NCBI GenBank assembly: GCA_964385635.1
Contig: CAYLPU010000017.1
Location: forward strand, 1-63,424
Length of the DNA stretch: 63,424 nucleotides
Reading direction: 5' to 3'
Origin: CAYLPU01 sp964385635
GTDB taxonomy: Bacteria; Chloroflexota; Anaerolineae; B4-G1
Position numbers and translations under genes: made by a program. Positions within the stretch are counted from its first letter, which is position 1. Every line of letters starts with the position of its first letter. Below the pieces are notes generated by a model that saw only the letters and a program-made list of their open reading frames with translations, did no database searches and was not told the origin of the DNA. Of the stretch, positions 16,843 to 24,989 are shown in pieces.

Positions 16843-17959
16843 CCAGTTCAGCGGCCAGGTCGTCTAGCCCCAGGCTTTCGGGAATCAGCGGCGTGTCGGT
16901 GCCCTCGATCGTGCCGAAGCGGATGGTCGCGGAGATCGTCTCGATTGCTTCCGGCGTCAGTTCACCCAGGCTGTGGTACAGCAGATCGCGGTCTGGATGG
17001 GCAATGATGACGCCGTCCTGGTCCACCAGGTAGGCAAAACCCTCCTCGCCGACCACGACGTCGTCAATGATGGACCAGACCGTATCCCCCTTGAGCCACA
17101 CAATGTTTATGCCGACGATCTCCCCCTCGGCCGTGACGACGGGGTGGGTGAGAAAGACGCCCGGCCGCCCGGTGGCGCGTCCGACCAGCATGCTCGAGAC
17201 GTAAGGCTGGCCCTGGATAGAGGCCTGGAAATAGTCGCGGAAGGAGCGGTCCTTGCCCACCAGGACATCATCCAGCGAAGCCACGACGAAACCGTTCACG
17301 TCCAACAGACCCGGCGCGTCATGGTCGGGGTGGTTGTCGGCATAGTTCTGCAGCGTCTGGTAGGCCTGGGGGGTCAGGGCCTCCCGCTCATCTCCAGAAG
17401 CGGTCAGAAACAGTATCACCGACGGCTGGCCCGCCAGCGTGGCGGAGGCGCGCTGGTTCTCCGCGAGCACCTGCCCAATGTGTTGGGCGGTGCTGCGCGA
17501 CAGTTCCACCAGGTTCTCCCTGGTGACTTCGGCAACCTCGCTCTGGCTCTGAGTCAGGTTATAGTAGGCCGTGGCGGCCATCGGAATGAGGGCCAGCGCC
17601 AGACAGACGATGGTCAGTTTGATACCGATGGACCAACGCAAGGTTGGGACCCTTCGGACACCTGGCCCACTCACAGGCTTGTTTTCCATGGCTCGTCATC
17701 CTCCTTTAACGTGAAGTGTGAAACGTGTTGCGTGCAACGGAACCACCCGGCAATATCTGGGCCGAGAAGGCCACAGTCGAATCGTGATCCAACCTGAAAT
17801 CCAATGGCGACAAAGATATTATACTCGTTCTTGGGGGCTGTGTCTATAGTGCAAAGACACTGATCACATACTCGGGGGCGGGCCATGCGAGGCGCTGCTT
17901 AACATAAAACGCCCCCGGGGATGGGGACATCGGTCATGATTTGTCTCCCCCCGCGCGGA

Positions 17960-18172
17960 TCAACTCTCGACGGCGGCCGGCCCTTCCAGGGGGCTCAGGT
18001 AGAGAGCGTGGCGCAAGAAGTCTATCTTCTCAATGCGCCCCTGTACCAGTTTCTGCTCGCCCAGAATATTGACCAGCAGGTAGGCATCGCCCTCAGGCTG
18101 CACCAGCACCACGTCCTCCATGATCTTCTGCTCTTCGCCATCGTTGCTGACATAGACCTTAGTTTCACACAT
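17960..18172 (-). CDS. CooT-like nickel-binding protein
   Basis: A 70-residue protein beginning MCETKVYV, with the sequence pattern of CooT: Cys2 next to the start, an acidic EEQKIMEDVV strand, then ILGEQKLVQGRIEKIDF. In characterised CooT the Cys2 region of a small dimer binds nickel for carbon monoxide dehydrogenase maturation; relatives occur in organisms without CODH. It is 30 bases downstream of the DUF3842 gene and close to an ECF metal transporter, which supports nickel handling. GGTGCAAG upstream is a weak ribosome site. Confidence 0.8.
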   Translation of the reverse strand: MCETKVYVSNDGEEQKIMEDVVLVQPEGDAYLLVNILGEQKLVQGRIEKIDFLRHALYLSPLEGPAAVES

Positions 18173-18202
18173 CTTGCACCTCCCAAGAAAACAAACGAGA
18201 CA

Positions 18203-18625
18203 TCAGGCTTCCCCGACCTCCAGCGCCTGCCGGATGACTTCGATGGCGGCGCTGATCTGTTTGGTGAGCGCCTTCCACTCGATGCCCACGACCTCGAAGT
18301 GTGGTTGGTTGATGGGCAGGAGCAATTTGCGTCCTGGCGCACTGGCTATCGCCTCGGCGATGGTCGGGGTGACCTCGCCCATCAAGGAGTTGGGAACAAC
18401 CACACCGATGGGGGCCAGGATGAAATCGGCCTGACCGATGGACACCCGGATCGCGTTCTCACCGCTAGCCCCCCGGTTGGCGCGGGCTTTCATCATCTTG
18501 TCGGTGGCGACGGCGTTGGTGCCCAGCGCGAGAACCTCCACGTCCAGCGGCAGTTCTTGCCGCAGTTGGGCCACAATCTGAGCACCAATGCCCCCGCCCA
18601 TGCCATCAATTACTGCGACGATCAT
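18203..18625 (-). CDS. DUF3842 family protein
   Basis: A complete 140-residue DUF3842 protein: IVAVIDGMGGGIGAQIV at the N-terminus (Rossmann-like glycine loop), GTNAVATDKMMKARAN in the middle, GVVVPNSLMGEVTP, and a C-terminal helix ISAAIEVIRQALE. Function is unknown; these proteins are typically encoded beside CooT-like and cobalt/nickel transport genes, as here. A second, internally deleted copy lies at 25156-25317. Confidence 0.85.
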   Translation of the reverse strand: MIVAVIDGMGGGIGAQIVAQLRQELPLDVEVLALGTNAVATDKMMKARANRGASGENAIRVSIGQADFILAPIGVVVPNSLMGEVTPTIAEAIASAPGRKLLLPINQPHFEVVGIEWKALTKQISAAIEVIRQALEVGEA

Positions 18626-18689
18626 AGGAAACCCCGTGACAATGAACCAGCGATAAATTCTTCGAGGGTGGCTACTCAGCCTATGCTCG

Positions 18690-18765
18690 GAGAGGGTTTA
18701 TAACCCTCGGTTTTTGCCGTGCAGAGCCTCGTTCTAGCCCAAGACGGCGGTTTCAAACCGCCTCG
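18690..18765. repeat. Two hairpins in the CbiO / DUF3842 spacer
   Basis: The pairs gagggtttataaccctc and ggcggtttcaaaccgcc form perfect stems. The first is followed by GGTTTTT on the plus strand and could terminate plus-strand transcripts, but no plus gene precedes it. Both resemble mobile spacer palindromes more than gene-specific terminators. Nothing else was seen in 18626-18824. Confidence 0.45.
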
Positions 18766-18824
18766 GAGCATCTGCGTAGTTACCTTCGAGGTGTGATTTT
18801 ACCGCAAGTAGGCCTTGACGTCAA

Positions 18825-19670
18825 TCAGGGCTGAGTCTTCCGGTTACTTCTTGTCTCCTTGTCTCCTTGTCTCCTTGTCTTCTTGTCTCCTTGTCTCCTT
18901 GTCTTCTTGTCTCCTTGTCTCCTGGTCTCCCATTCATGATGCGGCTCTGCATGGGGTACGAGGGAATGGGGCCTCTCCAGGCCATGCGCCTCCATCAACT
19001 CCACGTCGCCCATCAACCCGCGGGGATTCCCGTCCGCAACGATACACCCCTCGTCCATCAGGAGTACGCGGTCGCACACCTCCAGGATGAGTTCCAGATC
19101 GTGGGAGGCGATGAGAACCGTCTCCTTCGAGGCCTGCAGGAAACGGATGAGGCGGCGGCGGGAGCGGATGTCGAGATTGGCGTTCGGCTCATCGTAGATC
19201 AACAGTCGCGGGTGCATCGCCAGCACACCCGCAATGGAGACCATACGCTTCTCCCCCCCAGACAGGTGGTGAGGCGGACGGCCGGCCAGTTCCAGCATCC
19301 CCGCCAGCGAGAGCGCCTCTGTCACTCTGGCCTCCACCTCCTCCTTAAGCAACCCCAGGTTCTGCGGGCCGAAGGCGACATCGTCCCGCACCGACGGGCA
19401 GAACAGTTGATCGTCCGGGTTCTGAAAGACCATGCCGATTTCGGGACGGAAATCCCCATGCGCCATCGGCTCTCCGAAAAGCAGTATCTCCCCACCGTCC
19501 GGCTTCAGCACTCCGCAGATCACCAGAAAAAAGGACGTCTTCCCAGCACCGTTGGGACCGATGAGGCCGACACGTTCCCCCGGCAACACCTCCAGACTTG
19601 CGTCCCGCAGTACACCAGGCTTGTCCGGGTAAGAGAACGATAGCCCGGAGACCATGAGTGCGGGCTCCAT
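18825..19670 (-). CDS. cbiO: ECF cobalt/nickel transporter ATPase (CbiO/NikO-like) with a repeat-encoded tail
   Basis: A 281-residue ABC ATPase that powers import through the CbiM/CbiQ module. Motifs: Walker A GPNGAGKTS, Q-loop FQNPDDQLF, signature HLSGGEKR, Walker B LLIYDEPNANLD, H-loop SHD. The start MEPALMV (19670) was chosen because the domain begins there; the frame is open to 19988 with non-homologous sequence. After the normal end (~HAEPHH) the protein continues with about four copies of TRRQGDKK, encoded by an 8-bp tandem array (18849-18931), giving a strongly basic tail. Confidence 0.9.
   Translation of the reverse strand: MEPALMVSGLSFSYPDKPGVLRDASLEVLPGERVGLIGPNGAGKTSFFLVICGVLKPDGGEILLFGEPMAHGDFRPEIGMVFQNPDDQLFCPSVRDDVAFGPQNLGLLKEEVEARVTEALSLAGMLELAGRPPHHLSGGEKRMVSIAGVLAMHPRLLIYDEPNANLDIRSRRRLIRFLQASKETVLIASHDLELILEVCDRVLLMDEGCIVADGNPRGLMGDVELMEAHGLERPHSLVPHAEPHHEWETRRQGDKKTRRQGDKKTRRQGDKETRSNRKTQP
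18849..18931. repeat. 8-bp tandem repeat (ccttgtct)n at the 3' end of cbiO
   Basis: About ten units of ccttgtct/tcttgtct. Because 8 is not a multiple of 3, three units encode eight residues (TRRQGDKK). The same 8-mer is found inside both kinase genes. Confidence 0.75.
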
Positions 19671-19713
19671 CGAAAAGGAGCGTTCAGACCACAACGTCGC
19701 ACGTTCCACTGTA

Positions 19714-20508
19714 TTAACCTCCGAACCGGCGAAAGAAGATTTCCGCAGCGACGAATCCGGCCGCAAGGACGAGAACACCGCCAAGGCCGACCACGTCGCG
19801 GGGACAGGCCTGAAACTCGTCGCGAGGACGCGGGGAGTGACCATACCCCCGCAGAACCATCGCCTTGTAGACCCGCTCGGACTGCTCATAACTGCGCACC
19901 AGGATGGTGCCGGCCAGCGAGGCCAGGACGCCCAGTAGGGGCATGGCCTTGTGCCCGCCCCTACCAGAGCGGCGCGCACGGAAGCCACGCAGCCCCATCG
20001 CCGTTTCCATCGTCTCCAGATCGTCCCCGATCTCGTAGAGATAACGATAGGAGAGGAGCGTCATATCGGCCAGGACGGGCGGAAGACCGAGAGCCCGCAT
20101 CGCCTTGATGATGGCCAAAAAAGGAGCAGTGCCGAAGAGGACCAATCCGGTCGTCAGGATGGAGACGAACTTGGTGACGATCAGGAGTAGGTCGAGACAT
20201 CCCTCCTGCCGCAGAGCAAGGGACCCTATGCGCAGGATGACGGTGGAGCCCGAAAGGAAGGGCAACAAGACAGCCACAATCAGGAGAAAAAAGCCAGGAG
20301 CACGCAACCGGGTCAACAGATAAGAGAGGGGCAACCTGGAAACGCTGTACAGGGCGAAAGTGACCACCAGCATCGCTGGCAGTAACCGCAGGTCCTGGAC
20401 GAAAGAGAAGGCAAAAATCAAAACCATCAGGCCAACGAGCTTATACCTCGTTTCCCAGTGATGTAATGGTGAGTCCAGGTGCGCATGTTCGTCGAGCCCG
20501 AGTTTCAC
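19714..20508 (-). CDS. cbiQ: ECF transporter T component (CbiQ/NikQ-like)
   Basis: A 264-residue membrane protein with about five to six hydrophobic helices and the two coupling-helix Ala-Arg-Gly-type motifs of ECF T components (AMGLRGFRAR and AMVLRGYGHS), which contact the ATPase. It lies four bases downstream of cbiM and about 40 bases before cbiO, the usual M-Q-O order. It connects metal binding to ATP hydrolysis. Confidence 0.92.
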   Translation of the reverse strand: MKLGLDEHAHLDSPLHHWETRYKLVGLMVLIFAFSFVQDLRLLPAMLVVTFALYSVSRLPLSYLLTRLRAPGFFLLIVAVLLPFLSGSTVILRIGSLALRQEGCLDLLLIVTKFVSILTTGLVLFGTAPFLAIIKAMRALGLPPVLADMTLLSYRYLYEIGDDLETMETAMGLRGFRARRSGRGGHKAMPLLGVLASLAGTILVRSYEQSERVYKAMVLRGYGHSPRPRDEFQACPRDVVGLGGVLVLAAGFVAAEIFFRRFGG

Positions 20509-20512
20509 AAGT

Positions 20513-21172
20513 TCAATCCTCCAGGAGTTCCGGCCTGACCCGCTGAAGGAAGAGAACCACCAGTGCGGTGAAGATGCCCTCGAGGACCATCAGTGGGATG
20601 TGGGCCACGGCCAGCGCGTAGACGCTCGCTCGCTCCACCTCGACGTCGAGGTGGGCTGGGACAGTGGTTATGAGGAGAATCAGGGCCATGAGGGCCGAAA
20701 TTCCAAGACCACCACTGCCGGCCAAGAATCCAAACACACCGGTCCACACCTGGTGTGGGCGATCACCGGGGTCACCCCTACGGACCACAACGTTGCGAAG
20801 CCGGAACACGTGGTAGGCCAGGAGTGCAGGCACCCCCATCACCGTCGCGTTCACCCCCAGCGTGGTCAGGCCGCCGTGCTGGAACATCACCGCCTGGAAG
20901 AAAAGGCCGATGAGAATGGCCGGGAAGGCGTAATAGCCCAACACGGCGCCCAAAAGTCCGTTTAGCACCAGGTGAACGCTGGTAGGGGGTATCGGGATAT
21001 GGATCCAGGAGGCGACAAAGAAGGCGGCCGTGAGAAGAGAGGCCCTGGGAATGCTCTCTTGAGGGTTCTCCTTCCGATTGATCCTGCGCAGCGAATACCA
21101 CGTCGCCGCTCCGGTGGTCGCATACCCAGCGACGGAGACGGCGGCTGGGAGTATACCGTCAGGAATGTGCAT
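20513..21172 (-). CDS. cbiM: ECF cobalt/nickel substrate-specific membrane protein (CbiM/NikM-like)
   Basis: A 219-residue membrane protein starting MHIPDGIL. The extreme N-terminal Met-His is the metal-coordinating feature of CbiM and NikM. Six or seven hydrophobic segments follow, with the conserved VHLVLNGLLGAVLGY and FQHGGLTTLGVN blocks. No CbiN gene is next to it; a NikL-like gene overlaps instead, so nickel is more likely than cobalt, although sequence alone cannot prove it. The start overlaps the preceding gene's end by 14 bases. Confidence 0.93.
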   Translation of the reverse strand: MHIPDGILPAAVSVAGYATTGAATWYSLRRINRKENPQESIPRASLLTAAFFVASWIHIPIPPTSVHLVLNGLLGAVLGYYAFPAILIGLFFQAVMFQHGGLTTLGVNATVMGVPALLAYHVFRLRNVVVRRGDPGDRPHQVWTGVFGFLAGSGGLGISALMALILLITTVPAHLDVEVERASVYALAVAHIPLMVLEGIFTALVVLFLQRVRPELLED

Positions 21173-21632
21173 CAGGGCCTCCCTTCGGCAGGCTCAGGGC
21201 AGGCTTGCGGGAGAAAAAGAGCGCCGTGCCGACGAAACCCCAGGCGATACAGGCTCCCATCAGCACAATCTGTAGGGTGGTATGTCCGGTGCCACCCGAG
21301 ACGGCCATATCCTCGCCGATGGGAATGTGGACCATATCGCCGTGGCCCGACTGGCGCACCTGCACGTCCCAGGTCCCCGGCTTGGAGGTGTCGGGCGTGA
21401 AGGCGAAGCGGCCCTCCTCGTCGCATACCCCGGTCAGCCAGGGGATGGACGGATCGTCGGGGGCATAGACCGTGACCTGACCGCCGGCCATCGGTTCGCC
21501 GGTGTCGTAGGTGGCGAGAATCTCTACCGCCATACTGATAGTATACTCGATCCTTGCGCCATGGGCAAACGCCGTCATCGTCAGGCCCAGGGAGAAGAGC
21601 AGAGCGAACGGTAGTATAAGTTTCCACTTCAT
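21159..21632 (-). CDS. NikL-like accessory membrane protein
   Basis: A 157-residue protein with an N-terminal signal/TM segment (5-24, ending AFAHGARIEY), an extracytoplasmic beta domain with the carboxypeptidase-regulatory-like pattern GEPMAGGQVTVYAP and GRFAFTPD, and one C-terminal TM helix (about 118-140). This two-TM topology matches NikL accessory subunits of ECF nickel transporters. His24 would be at the mature N-terminus after cleavage, a possible metal ligand (inference). The last residues (ALSLPKGG) are encoded by a REP-like repeat at the junction with cbiM. Confidence 0.75.
   Translation of the reverse strand: MKWKLILPFALLFSLGLTMTAFAHGARIEYTISMAVEILATYDTGEPMAGGQVTVYAPDDPSIPWLTGVCDEEGRFAFTPDTSKPGTWDVQVRQSGHGDMVHIPIGEDMAVSGGTGHTTLQIVLMGACIAWGFVGTALFFSRKPALSLPKGGPDAHS
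21178..21202. repeat. REP-like palindrome at the NikL-like / cbiM junction
   Basis: cccttcggcaggctcaggg; it is translated as the C-terminus of the NikL-like protein and lies only six bases upstream of the cbiM start codon, where it can occlude or supply the ribosome site. Confidence 0.55.
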
Positions 21633-21665
21633 ATTCTACAATCTCCTTTCCCTCTTTTCTCTTTC

Positions 21666-21700
21666 CCCCTCCCCTCTCCCAGGATTGGGAGAGGGGAGGG
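21666..21700. repeat. ccctctccca...tgggagaggg palindrome
   Basis: A perfect 10-bp-arm stem around gga/tt in the spacer between the NikL-like gene and the lipoprotein gene. Could act as an intercistronic hairpin; the same family occurs inside other genes. Confidence 0.5.
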
Positions 21701-21724
21701 AGTTAGGGGGAGAGGTGAGGGAAA

Positions 21725-22528
21725 TCAATGAGTTTCGCAGTGGCAATGACCCTCCCCAACGTGACCCAGCGTGGGAAGAATGTCCACCAACATCTGGTAG
21801 TCCCCTCCGGAGAGGTTCGCCTGGAGCCCGGCCATGTCCACGTCCAGCATTCCACCCTCCGCGACGCCAGCAAAAGGCTCGAAGCCGGGAGCGCCGACGT
21901 TCAGAGCGTCGTCCAGAGGCGTCTCAGCGTCGCCGAAGATGTGATCGAAGTGGAAAGTCATCTCCAGATCGGCCGTGCCGTCCTTCTGGAGCAAACCCTT
22001 GCGCTCGTCGCCGACGTACTCGCCACAGGTGTACGTGTATTCCGGCTCGACCTTGATGGTGAAGTTAACGGTCTGACCGTCTTTCTCAGCCGTGCCGACG
22101 ACGACCAGGCAATAGTCCGAGGCGGGGTCGCTGGATGCCCGGGCCATCTTCCAGGAGATGGCATTGTAGTGACCCACAAGCACATCAGTCACCTCGCCCA
22201 CGAGGATCGGCGGGGCATCCTCATTACCCTCGGCCAGGTCCACGGTATGTACCCCGTCCAGGCCAACCTCGACTTTGGACTGGACCTCGCCGCCTGCGTG
22301 CGGGTCGTAGGGGGGATCGGACTGGTAGGCGGTGACATCCGCCAGGGTGATGTACACGTGATCGAAGGTGATGGCCCAGCCGTCTTTGGAGACGAAGCCC
22401 TGCCGGACGAAGTCCTCACCGTTGGCATTGAACTGGAGCGTTCCCTGCTCGGCTGCGGGCGCGCAGCCGACGAGGATGCCCGAGGCGAAGAGGGCGAGGA
22501 TCACCAGAATGGGAAACACCTTTTTCAT
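21725..22528 (-). CDS. Predicted metal-binding lipoprotein with His/Cys tail
   Basis: A 267-residue exported lipoprotein (signal peptide with lipobox ILVG-C22). The mature part is a beta-rich domain starting with QGTLQFNANGEDF and containing WAITFDHVYITLADV, a pattern seen in DUF4382-like proteins. It ends in GHVGEGHCHCETH, with three His and two Cys in thirteen residues. Position just upstream of the NikL-like/CbiMQO genes on the same strand suggests a surface metal-capture protein for the importer (inference). A T-rich tract and AGGGAG precede the start. Confidence 0.7.
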   Translation of the reverse strand: MKKVFPILVILALFASGILVGCAPAAEQGTLQFNANGEDFVRQGFVSKDGWAITFDHVYITLADVTAYQSDPPYDPHAGGEVQSKVEVGLDGVHTVDLAEGNEDAPPILVGEVTDVLVGHYNAISWKMARASSDPASDYCLVVVGTAEKDGQTVNFTIKVEPEYTYTCGEYVGDERKGLLQKDGTADLEMTFHFDHIFGDAETPLDDALNVGAPGFEPFAGVAEGGMLDVDMAGLQANLSGGDYQMLVDILPTLGHVGEGHCHCETH

Positions 22529-22655
22529 ATTTTTTCTCCCTTCATAAAAATGTTACTCAACATCGCGTGGAAGAGGCCGACTTATCTATCTAATATCATC
22601 ACCTCCTCGACTCGTCCCAACAGCCAATCGCCTGAAGAACCGGCAACGGATAGGG

Positions 22656-23282
22656 TCAATTCCGCCTCCGGCGGACGGCGATCCGGCCGGAACCGAGCAC
22701 GGTGAACTCGCCGATGTGCGCCGCCCCAGCCACGCCCCGCTCCGCCAGCGCCACCAGCAGCGCCTCCAGCCTCTCCGACGGCACAGCGATGAGCAGCCCG
22801 CCGGAGGTCTGCGCATCGGCCAAGACGAGCTTCTGCACCTCGAAGATGTCCTCGCCCCAGTCCACGTGCGGCTCGACGAAGGCCAGATTGTCCCGCGTGC
22901 CGCCCGGCACCACGTTGGCCCCGGCGAAGGTGCGCGCCGCCTCCAGCACCGGCACGCGGCCGGCGTAGATCACCGCATCCACCCCGGCGCCGGCGGTCAT
23001 CTCCCGCAGGTGGCCCAGCAGCCCGAAACCGGTCACGTCGGTGCAGGCTGAGACGCCGACCTCCACCATCGCCTCGGCCGCATCCCGGTTGAGCGCCGCC
23101 ATCAGCGCGATGACCTGCCGCGTCGTGGTCTCGTCCGCCAGGCCGCGCTTGACCGCCGTGGCGATTAGCCCCGTGCCGATGGGCTTGGTCAGCACGATCT
23201 GGTCGCCGGGATGGGCCGCCGCGTTAGTCAGCACGCGGTCGGGGTGCACGACGCCGGTCACCGCCATCCCATACTTAGGGTT
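22656..23282 (-). pseudogene. selD: Selenide, water dikinase, 5'-truncated
   Basis: Codes for the C-terminal ~205 residues of SelD, which makes selenophosphate from selenide and ATP. It starts at NPKYGMAVTGVVHPDRVL and continues through DVTGFGLLGHLREM, and SGGLLIAVP to the end. The N-terminal part with the catalytic Cys/Sec and the first Asp/Gly nucleotide-binding residues is absent; a stop lies just upstream at about 23289, next to the end of the neighbouring gene. A deletion between SelD and that gene is the simplest reading. ATG at 23267 could start a fragment, but it would lack activity. Confidence 0.8.
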
Positions 23283-23292
23283 GTATAGTCAC

Positions 23293-23697
23293 CTATCTCT
23301 TCAGCCCTTCCAGCGCGGCGGCGAGCGCCTGGTTGCAGGCCGCCATCCACTCCACCGCCTCCCCTATCCGTTGCGCCGTCTCCTCCTGTCCCAGTACGCG
23401 CGCCTTTGCCGCCCAGCCCTCGAAACTGGCCGCGTGCTCCTCGTTGTGCTCGATCCAGTGCGGGAGCAGCACGCGCAGCTTGAGCAAGTCGTCGGGCTCG
23501 GCCTGCGCCTCCTCGGCGTGCGTGTGTTCGGCGTGATGGTGATGATGGTGCTCTTCCCGCTCCGGCGGGTCTGCATCCGGTGAAGAGGATACACCGCAGG
23601 ACAGGCAAGTTTCCTGGCCATTGATGAGCACCACTCTTCCGCCGCACTCGGGGCAGACAAGGCCTGTATCGAGTCCACAACCACATTCTTCACACAT
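23293..23697 (-). CDS. Zinc-ribbon protein with a histidine tract
   Basis: A 134-residue protein. Residues 2-40 have eight cysteines in CxxC-like spacing (MCEECGCG, CPECGG, CLSCG). Residues ~50-62 hold a run of six His followed by AEHTHAEE. The C-terminal half is helical (LPHWIEHNEEHAASFEGWA, ending ALAAALEGLKR). A strong GGGAGGAG precedes ATG 23697. The metal-rich N-terminus and nearby CbiMQO suggest nickel or zinc storage/chaperone function (inference). The downstream border abuts the truncated selD. Confidence 0.75.
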   Translation of the reverse strand: MCEECGCGLDTGLVCPECGGRVVLINGQETCLSCGVSSSPDADPPEREEHHHHHHAEHTHAEEAQAEPDDLLKLRVLLPHWIEHNEEHAASFEGWAAKARVLGQEETAQRIGEAVEWMAACNQALAAALEGLKR

Positions 23698-23742
23698 CTT
23701 TGACTCCTCCCGTGTTTTCAGACTGGACACTGGCAATTTGTT

Positions 23743-23806
23743 CATAGTGACGACTGCAGTCGTCCACAGTGAGGAGCGAGCGACTGAAGTCGCCACTACG
23801 AACTCC
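23743..23806. repeat. Spacer inverted repeat with gcgactgaagtcgc core
   Basis: ttcatagtgacgactgcagtcgtcca and gcgactgaagtcgccactacgaa form nested palindromes and a rough large inverted repeat. No gene. Confidence 0.5.
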
Positions 23807-24922
23807 CTATGTACTAGAACGCCGCATACTGACGGCCAGTGCGTGGTGTTCGGTCTCGCCACGCGATGTCTCCGTCTCGAAAAACCTCTTCACCGCGTTC
23901 ACCTCAAATCCGGCCTTGGTCAACAGCCTTGTCCACTTCTCCTGATCGAACCCCGCCCCCAGCGGCTCGACGGAGAGCAGCGTCCCGCCCGGCCCGGTCA
24001 CGCGCGCCATCTGGCGCACGATGCCGGCCGGGTCGAGATCCGACGAGGCGAGATTCCATCGCTGGCCAATGAGTGGCCGCAGCGCCGCCGCCAGCAATCC
24101 ACCCAGACCCGCCATCGCGTACAGTAGTCCCATGGTCTCATCGCCGCCACCGAATCGCGCCCGATTGAGCATAGCCAGAATCACGAACATCCCGCCGCCG
24201 CCCAGTGTCCACATCGCGTCCACGGCGATCATCCCGGCCAGGAAGGGATGGCCACGCAGGTAACGTGTGCCCTCAGCCAGATCGCGCCGGAACGAGCGCG
24301 ACTCCGCCGGGGCGCTCGTGGCCTCCGTCTCTGTGCGTGTCCGCACCAGCCACGTACAGACGGCCGAGAGCGCGAACGAGGCGGCGTTGATGACAAAAGC
24401 CGCATCGCGCCCCACCGCCGCAATGGCCAGCCCGCCCAGAGCACAGCCCAGCAACATCGCCAACCCGAAACTTACCTGCGTCAGCCCAGTGGCGGTGACC
24501 AACACCTCCTTGCCGACCACGTCGGGCACGAAGGCGCTGCGAACCGTGCCGAACGCGGCCGCCAGTGCGCCCATCAGCATAGAAAGCGTGTACAGCAGCC
24601 ACAAGTACGATGGCTCACGCACCAGCAGGTAGCCTAGCGTGGCAACCGCCAGCAGCAGGTCGAGCGTGATGAGCAGGCAGCGGCGGTCATAGCGGTCGGC
24701 CCACACGCCAGCGACATTGCTGAAGAGAAGGCGAGGTACTGTGCGCAGGGCCAACATCAGACCGACCGATAGCCCTGAACCACCGGTGATCGCCAGGGCC
24801 AGGCCGATGGTAGCAATCGAGTTGAAGCTATCGCCCAGCAGGCTGATGAACTGACCAGCCCACATCAGGCGAAAGCCTCGGTTGGTGCGCAGCAATGCTA
24901 CATAGCCGGTTGAAGTACTCAT
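23807..24922 (-). pseudogene. MFS transporter / methyltransferase chimera
   Basis: Residues 1-~290 are an MFS efflux-type protein (about eight TM helices, with the loop motif GVWADRYDRR between TM2 and TM3). The usual last four helices are missing. From ~295 the frame continues as the C-terminal part of a SAM-dependent methyltransferase (IVRQMARVTGPGGTLLSVEP, then a helical tail). The join at LIGQRWNLASSDLDPAG is in frame, near 24035-24055. No known architecture combines these, so I read it as a deletion that removed the end of one gene and the start of the next. Confidence 0.7.
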
Positions 24923-24989
24923 GCAAGTCCTGTCTCAAGAAATGACTGCTCGGCTTGAGCGGACGAACCCCGCAGGTCAGAACCACAAA

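Larger units (their letters stand above)
15012..17689 (-). pseudogene. Second sensor histidine kinase, broken by three frameshifts
   Basis: Start ATG 17689 (MENKPVSG). Decoding requires three frame changes. The first segment (17689-~16830) has TM1 and a dCache sensor; the frame is lost at a palindromic repeat insertion, 16765-16842. The second (~16760-16310) has TM2 and HAMP. At aaaaggga (near 16338) one extra G shifts to a GAF domain, coiled coil and HisKA H-box (GHELRNPLG). At ctgcccccgtg (near 15470) one C is missing before the HATPase part, which ends at 15012. The last ~300 residues are closely similar to the upstream-encoded paralogue, including the same two repeat insertions. Two of three shifts fall in homopolymers, so sequencing or assembly error is possible; the repeat insertion is not explained that way. 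Confidence 0.8.

Noticed and set aside
18849..18931. Possible CRISPR-like array
   Set aside because: The unit is only 8 bp with no unique spacers, and it is read as the end of cbiO.
19671..19988. N-terminal 106-codon extension of CbiO
   Set aside because: It overlaps cbiQ in a shadow frame and has no transporter homology; the ABC domain starts at 19670.
22529..22655. Cobalamin riboswitch or NikR operator upstream of the metal lipoprotein
   Set aside because: I looked for a B12-box-like sequence and a GTATGA/TCATAC dyad and saw neither clearly.
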